Origin: Physcia stellaris
Lineage: Eukaryota; Ascomycota; Lecanoromycetes; Caliciales; Physciaceae
Length of the DNA stretch: 64,000 nucleotides
Direction of reading: 5' to 3'
NCBI GenBank assembly: GCA_018902385.1
Contig: JABSSW010000002.1
Location: 434,001-498,000 of the forward strand
The notes below the pieces were generated by a model. That model worked only from the letters and a program-made list of their open reading frames with translations, did no database searches and was not told the DNA's origin. The position numbers and the translations under genes were made by a program. This document shows positions 59,782-64,000 of this stretch, piece after piece. The number at the start of each line of letters is the position of its first letter. Within the stretch, counting starts at the first letter, position 1.

Positions 59782-61432
59782 TCATGATGCCCCTTTATCA
59801 CAGCCTATCCGTCCTAATAATTCCTTGCTGTCACTCGGTATAGTGACCCCACTCGCAGCTCCACCCCCTTTCCGAAATTTCCTAGGTGGACTTGTTCTTC
59901 GGTAGGTAATGGCTCCGGCATCAACATCTTCTTCAAATGGGGTAGATCCAGGGAAGTGATTATTAGCGTACTTCTCTGGTGAATGGTCATCCAGCTCCTC
60001 CTCGCCCGATTCTTCATCGTCGCTTCTTGAGTCTTCGGCTTCACCACCTCGGATCACTTTGACTGCAACCCTGATAATCATTGCGAACCATAGTAGCAGG
60101 ATTACTTGCAAGCCGAGTAACGTAAACATGAATGACCATCTGATGTTGGGATTCCAGCAGACGAGGCCTACGGGGTTTAGAAACGGCTGAAGAAGATGGC
60201 CAAAGGTGTCAGGAGCTTCAATTGGCCCTTGGAGGTCGCTAGTCGGACCCCAATAGCACCCATCTTCAATTTCTTCGGTGGAGTCGGTATGTAATGACCA
60301 AAGGACGAGGAAATAAAAGACATGCCTCGTCATAAACCATACGGCCATGAACAAACCGAAAACGATGTCGCACAATAGCCGAAACTGAAGGTATTTGAGC
60401 ATCTTCGCTAGCTGTATGTCTGATTAGTCTTGTAGAAGATGGGAGATGCAGAGTGTCTCACGGGAAGTAGGATGTCGACTACATCCATCAAACACAATAT
60501 CACGTTCCCCACTTTTGTCTGATGATAACCATAGCTCGTGAAGATCAGGGCGGACGTAATGATGTGGTGCGTGAACATCTGGGCGTAGTCCTTTCTCCGC
60601 TCCTCAATATTGACCACTAATATTTGCTGGAGCCAAAAGGCGAATTGTACAAGGTAGTACCACTTTGACAGGCCGTCCATTTCTCGGTTGGGCCAATCTG
60701 TCCACATGTGGCGCATGTTTAACCAGTAGTCAGAATTGTACATTATATACTAGCACGAAAAATCAGCGCTGTTTAGGGAGATAGTTCTGTAGGTTTGGTA
60801 TACCATTCCAAGTGACCAGACCCCTAATGGATAGACGAATATCCACGCTTGCTCAGCAAAGCGGACCTTTTCCTTCTTTTTTTCAATGCCTGCTATTTGG
60901 GCCAGAGGTACAAAGACATAATCCATAACAGCCGCACGCAGGCCAGTGAAGACAACGATCCAGTAGAAGACCAGAGGAAGGTCATCCCAGCCGAGAGCAT
61001 ATTTTCCGGACGAGGGATTGAAGTATGAGAGCTTAAAAAACTTTCTTGTATGCTGTCGGGCTCGAGGAAAGCAGAGGTGCGTTAATGCGAGGAGCATTAG
61101 GAGGTTTACTGCGAGACCTAGATCCTCAATCAGTAATTGCTCCAGACGCAGTACTCGAAGAATCTACCAATTTGATGTTCCACAACCCATTGACATAGGA
61201 CAGCCAAGAGGCTCTCGGTCTTCCGTTTACCTTTACGCTTGGGGATTTTGTAAGGTTGCGATTGCTTGTGCCATGCTAGCGCGAGCTCATCGTCCAGGTC
61301 ATCCCTTTCAACATCCGTGGTACTGCCAATGGCGTGACCATTGCTTGGTTTGAGGAATCCATTGCCGTTCGCAGTCTGAGGCTTATCTTCTCCAGGCCGT
61401 GCATCAATTATTCCAGTTTCTTTCGAGTCCAT
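59782..61432 (-). CDS. lag1: ceramide synthase Lag1/Lac1
   Basis: Exons 61432-61168, 61117-60804, 60749-60462 and 60411-59782 join in phase to 498 residues. The start ATG (MDSKETGIIDARPG) was chosen because the upstream frame does not look like protein. A basic N-terminal region (KRKGKRKTES) precedes about six to eight membrane helices. The TLC/Lag1p motif is present: YAQMFTHHIITSALIFTSYG with His254-His255, and CLMDVVDILLP with Asp282 and Asp285. LSYFNPSSGKY and MYNSDYWLNMR are further family signatures. The acidic cytosolic tail (EDSRSDDEESGEEELDD) fits the CK2 sites known in yeast Lag1/Lac1. The enzyme N-acylates sphingoid bases in the ER. Confidence 0.9.
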
Positions 61433-62385
61433 GGTTTGAGGGGAGGCTAGTCGAGAATTGAGCGAGAATCGAAGGCTTAAACAGGCATTGAAAGATAGCT
61501 TGGAGAAGGTAGCGACAGAGGTATGTAGAAGAAGACTTTGGTAGGGGAAGCTCCAATAGGAGGGTGGATATAGAGTAATGGCGATGGGAATTCGAAACGG
61601 GGACAGAAAGCGGCGAAGAAGGTGCCTGGTCAGGGAGTCGAATGGAACGAGACTTGACTGTAAGCAGAATGATAAACGAGTGGTGTACAACAATGTCACG
61701 CAATGTCCGAGGTCACAACAAGGAGGAGGTTTTCACAATCTGCAGGAAATGGAGAATCTTTGGAGTAGATTACTTCCATTACTTTTTGGCACAAGCGGAC
61801 CATTGGCTTGTCAGATGCAGGGTCCGGATCTCGTCTTGGCAGCCAATCAGCTTTGCATACATGCAGGTAGAGGATAATAGTACCTGCCAAGCTCGCCTCC
61901 TTCTGATGAATCCATCCCAAACCATCCACAAGTAAGTGATAAATGATATGGATGTACCTTAGCTCTGGACTGGATGCTCTTCGCAGTTTGGGCCACCATT
62001 TGTCCACCAGTCTTCGCACTCGATTCACTCAGAGGCAATTACTTCAAATGGTGACTCGATAGAAGATCATTTCGGGCATTATGTTAGGGTCATCGGAGAT
62101 ATGGCAAGTCATCCCTACGAATACAATCAAACCTGCCGACTGTGTCCATGGAGAGGGACAATGCATGCACGTATACATTCATTCTACTCAACAGGAAAAT
62201 TACAAGCCGAATGCCCATCAACGCCTATGAATGTCCACGAATGCCCAAGTTCCATTTCCTTATGACCTGCTGCCCAATCCCCGGCGCCTAAAACATCCTG
62301 CGGTCTTGAGCTCATGTGATTCGTCACGAGTCCACCCTGCTGCCCAGATTCAATTTTCTCCAACTTCTCTACCCGATATATTGAC
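61433..62385. other. intergenic, nothing recognised
   Basis: Upstream region of the ceramide synthase gene and 3' flank of the BI-1 family gene. A minus-strand frame overlaps the leader but has no recognisable sequence. Confidence 0.45.
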
Positions 62386-63323
62386 TTAGTTGTTGGACTG
62401 GCTGTTGAGGATCCTGAGGATGGCTAGAAAGAGGTTGATGATATCGAGGTAAAGAGAAATTGCCGCAGCGATCTCTTCCTCAACATGATAATGCCGCATC
62501 ACCAGCTGGGTGTCAACCAAGATATAGCCACTGAAGATCAGCGCGGCGAGCGCCCCATAGATGAGTTCCGACGTGCTATTGTATGGGAACCACACTGCCA
62601 CAAACCCAAACAGGATGAGTGCCCAGAGTCCGCCGAACAGGTACGGCATCCACGACGTGAAATCGTATTTGGTTTGGCAAGCGAATATTGTCAGTGCCAC
62701 GAAAATGCCGGCAGTGAGGACAAGCGCTTCGAGCACGACCGTTGATTTGTAGAAGGAGACGATGACCGAGATCGAGTAGGCTTCCAAGGCCGTGAAACCG
62801 CCAAGGAAGAAGAGATTCGTTGGGTATGACTTGCGTTTCCAGAAGGTCAAGAGCATGAAGCCGATGGCTCCGAAGAGTGAGACCCAGACCATCCATTGAT
62901 GGCCCTGGATCCACGCTTTGTACGTAGGGCTAACATAGGAGATGGAGCTGAGAATGACGGTGGCAAGGATTTGGACGGTCCTGGATAACATTAGATGGTT
63001 TGATCTTGATGACGTTGTGGGGAACATACAGGATTGAGTAGACTTTGCGCACAAACTGCATACGGATAGGGAGAGTCGCCTCTGCCACTGAGCCACCAAA
63101 CTGTAATTCCGTCAGCACAACGTCTTTGCTTGTTATGCTTCATTCTGCTGATAGTGAGACTCACCTTGAAGTCATCAGGTACATTATCGTCTTCGCCTCT
63201 GGGTGCGCCGACGAGTGGGGTGTTGCTGGCTTCAGCCTGGTATGAAGGGGGTGCTTGGGTGTAGTTGTCTTCTTCGAAAGAGTCCCGCTGAGGCGCTGGC
63301 TGATACTTAGTATTTGCTGCCAT
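62386..63323 (-). CDS. bxi1: BI-1/TMBIM family membrane protein
   Basis: Exons 63323-63165, 63100-63030 and 62980-62386 join in phase to 274 residues. The N-terminal 50 residues are polar and Pro-rich, ending DDFKFGGSVAEATLPIRMQF, the typical entry to the BI-1 fold. Seven hydrophobic segments follow, including FLGGFTALEAYSISVIVSFY and VVLEALVLTAGIFVALTIFA. The family's acidic end motif is YHVEEEIAAAISLYLDIINL followed by FLAILRIL. This is the Bax-inhibitor-1/LFG family (Bxi1/Ybh3 in yeast). Its members act in ER or vacuolar membranes in calcium leak and the unfolded protein response. Confidence 0.88.
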
Positions 63324-63808
63324 GGTATGAACGGAGTGAGTAGATGTTCGAGGATAGAAAATTTGAGAGGCAGTGATGAAATCAAAGGATACCTCGAAGG
63401 CGGTCCAAATGCTTCCAAGCTGAGTCTCTTGGCACGCTAGTCCTTTTTAGGTCTATCATGTGAATGGAAGACTGGCTTGACTGGAACACTACTCTGGAAG
63501 ATGACCGCCGGGGTATTACTTGAAGGTGTTGGCCATTATGCATCATCTATAAGCGCAGGATATGAATATGTGAACGAATGCAGCTTTTGAACTGTCCATG
63601 CCCATGAATATATCATAGAATTTGAAGCGGTGTCACCAGGTGCCATGCGACAAGTGAAATAATTGCATTAAGAACAGAAGCACGTTTTTTATGGGATATC
63701 TACTAGTCGCTCAAAGCCATTAAAAAGAACTACGCCTTCACCGTAAAGGCAGTTGGGGACAAGGGCTCCGTCTTGTAGAGCTCCAGTTGGCCTCATCGGG
63801 ATACCCAC
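63324..63808. promoter_or_regulatory. upstream region of the BI-1 family gene
   Basis: No gene. It also holds the 3' flank of the gene running off the right edge. Confidence 0.4.
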
Positions 63809-64000
63809 TCAAGGAAGCTCACCGTTCGTGTCGTCCGTTGCGATGCTCTGTTCTCGCTGCATCCGCGCCTCAATCTCCTTTAGTTGACTTTCACGAGCCA
63901 ACAGCTCCTGCCTCTTCTCATTGATCTCACGTTGCACCTTGAGCTCAATCTCCCTAAGCTTCTCTTCTTCGCGCCTAAGCTGGTCCTCTTTGACACGGAC
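63809..64000 (-). CDS. 3' end of a coiled-coil protein gene cut by the right edge
   Basis: The minus frame is open for 63 codons from the window edge to TGA at 63809-63811. The sequence is almost all Glu/Arg/Lys/Gln/Leu (LRREEEKLREIELKVQREIN; QLKEIEARMQREQ), a strong coiled coil. It ends in a short polar tail (TDDTNGELP). A GGTGAGC near the end could instead be a donor to a further exon outside this reading. The family cannot be named from this part. Confidence 0.6.
   Translation of the reverse strand, partial: VRVKEDQLRREEEKLREIELKVQREINEKRQELLARESQLKEIEARMQREQSIATDDTNGELP

Overview
The window is nuclear DNA of a filamentous ascomycete (Pezizomycotina, possibly a dothideomycete or relative). 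The support is short 45-165 nt introns with GT..AG ends, Zn2Cys6 regulators, Ssk1, Sho1, a GH128 glucanase, a Lag1-type ceramide synthase, and the Dikarya-specific AspRS-DUF2156 fusion. Exon joins were made by eye; those called firm keep phase and total a multiple of three.

Layout. 0-12 kb: accessory sequence with three single-pass membrane proteins of unknown role (902-1744, 8767-9387, 10480-11598), a degenerate NACHT/ankyrin NLR-like gene (2.5-5.5 kb) and a degenerate zinc-cluster/ankyrin gene (6.1-8.0 kb). About 12.53-23.88 kb: an AT-rich, gene-free block holding the ruins of a Helitron (HUH, two-tyrosine and PIF1-helicase traces on the minus strand). In lines sampled by hand, C survives only before A or G, and G survives only after C or T. 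That is a CpT/CpC (CpY) mutation signature, not the classical CpA signature of RIP. 24-29.3 kb: a divergent pair, an alpha/beta hydrolase (erdH candidate) and an AspRS-DUF2156 fusion (erdS), which together would make and remove ergosteryl-aspartate. 29.5-38 kb: a MITE-like element, a Zn2Cys6 factor with a probable one-base break, a 293-bp tandem duplication that carries transcription-factor-like coding traces, and a SAM + HMG box + Zn2Cys6 regulator.

40-64 kb is ordinary conserved gene space: a Whi3-like RNA-binding protein, a CCDC97-domain protein, a membrane-anchored spermidine-synthase-like protein, SSK1 and SHO1 side by side (the two input branches of the HOG osmostress pathway), a dynactin p22/p24-like subunit, a GH128 glucanase, mitochondrial ribosomal protein mS45/Bot1, a ceramide synthase, a BI-1 family protein, and a coiled-coil gene running off the right edge.

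The best candidates for something new are the CpY-specific mutation signature of the AT block, the erdH-erdS pair beside it, and the SSK1/SHO1 linkage.
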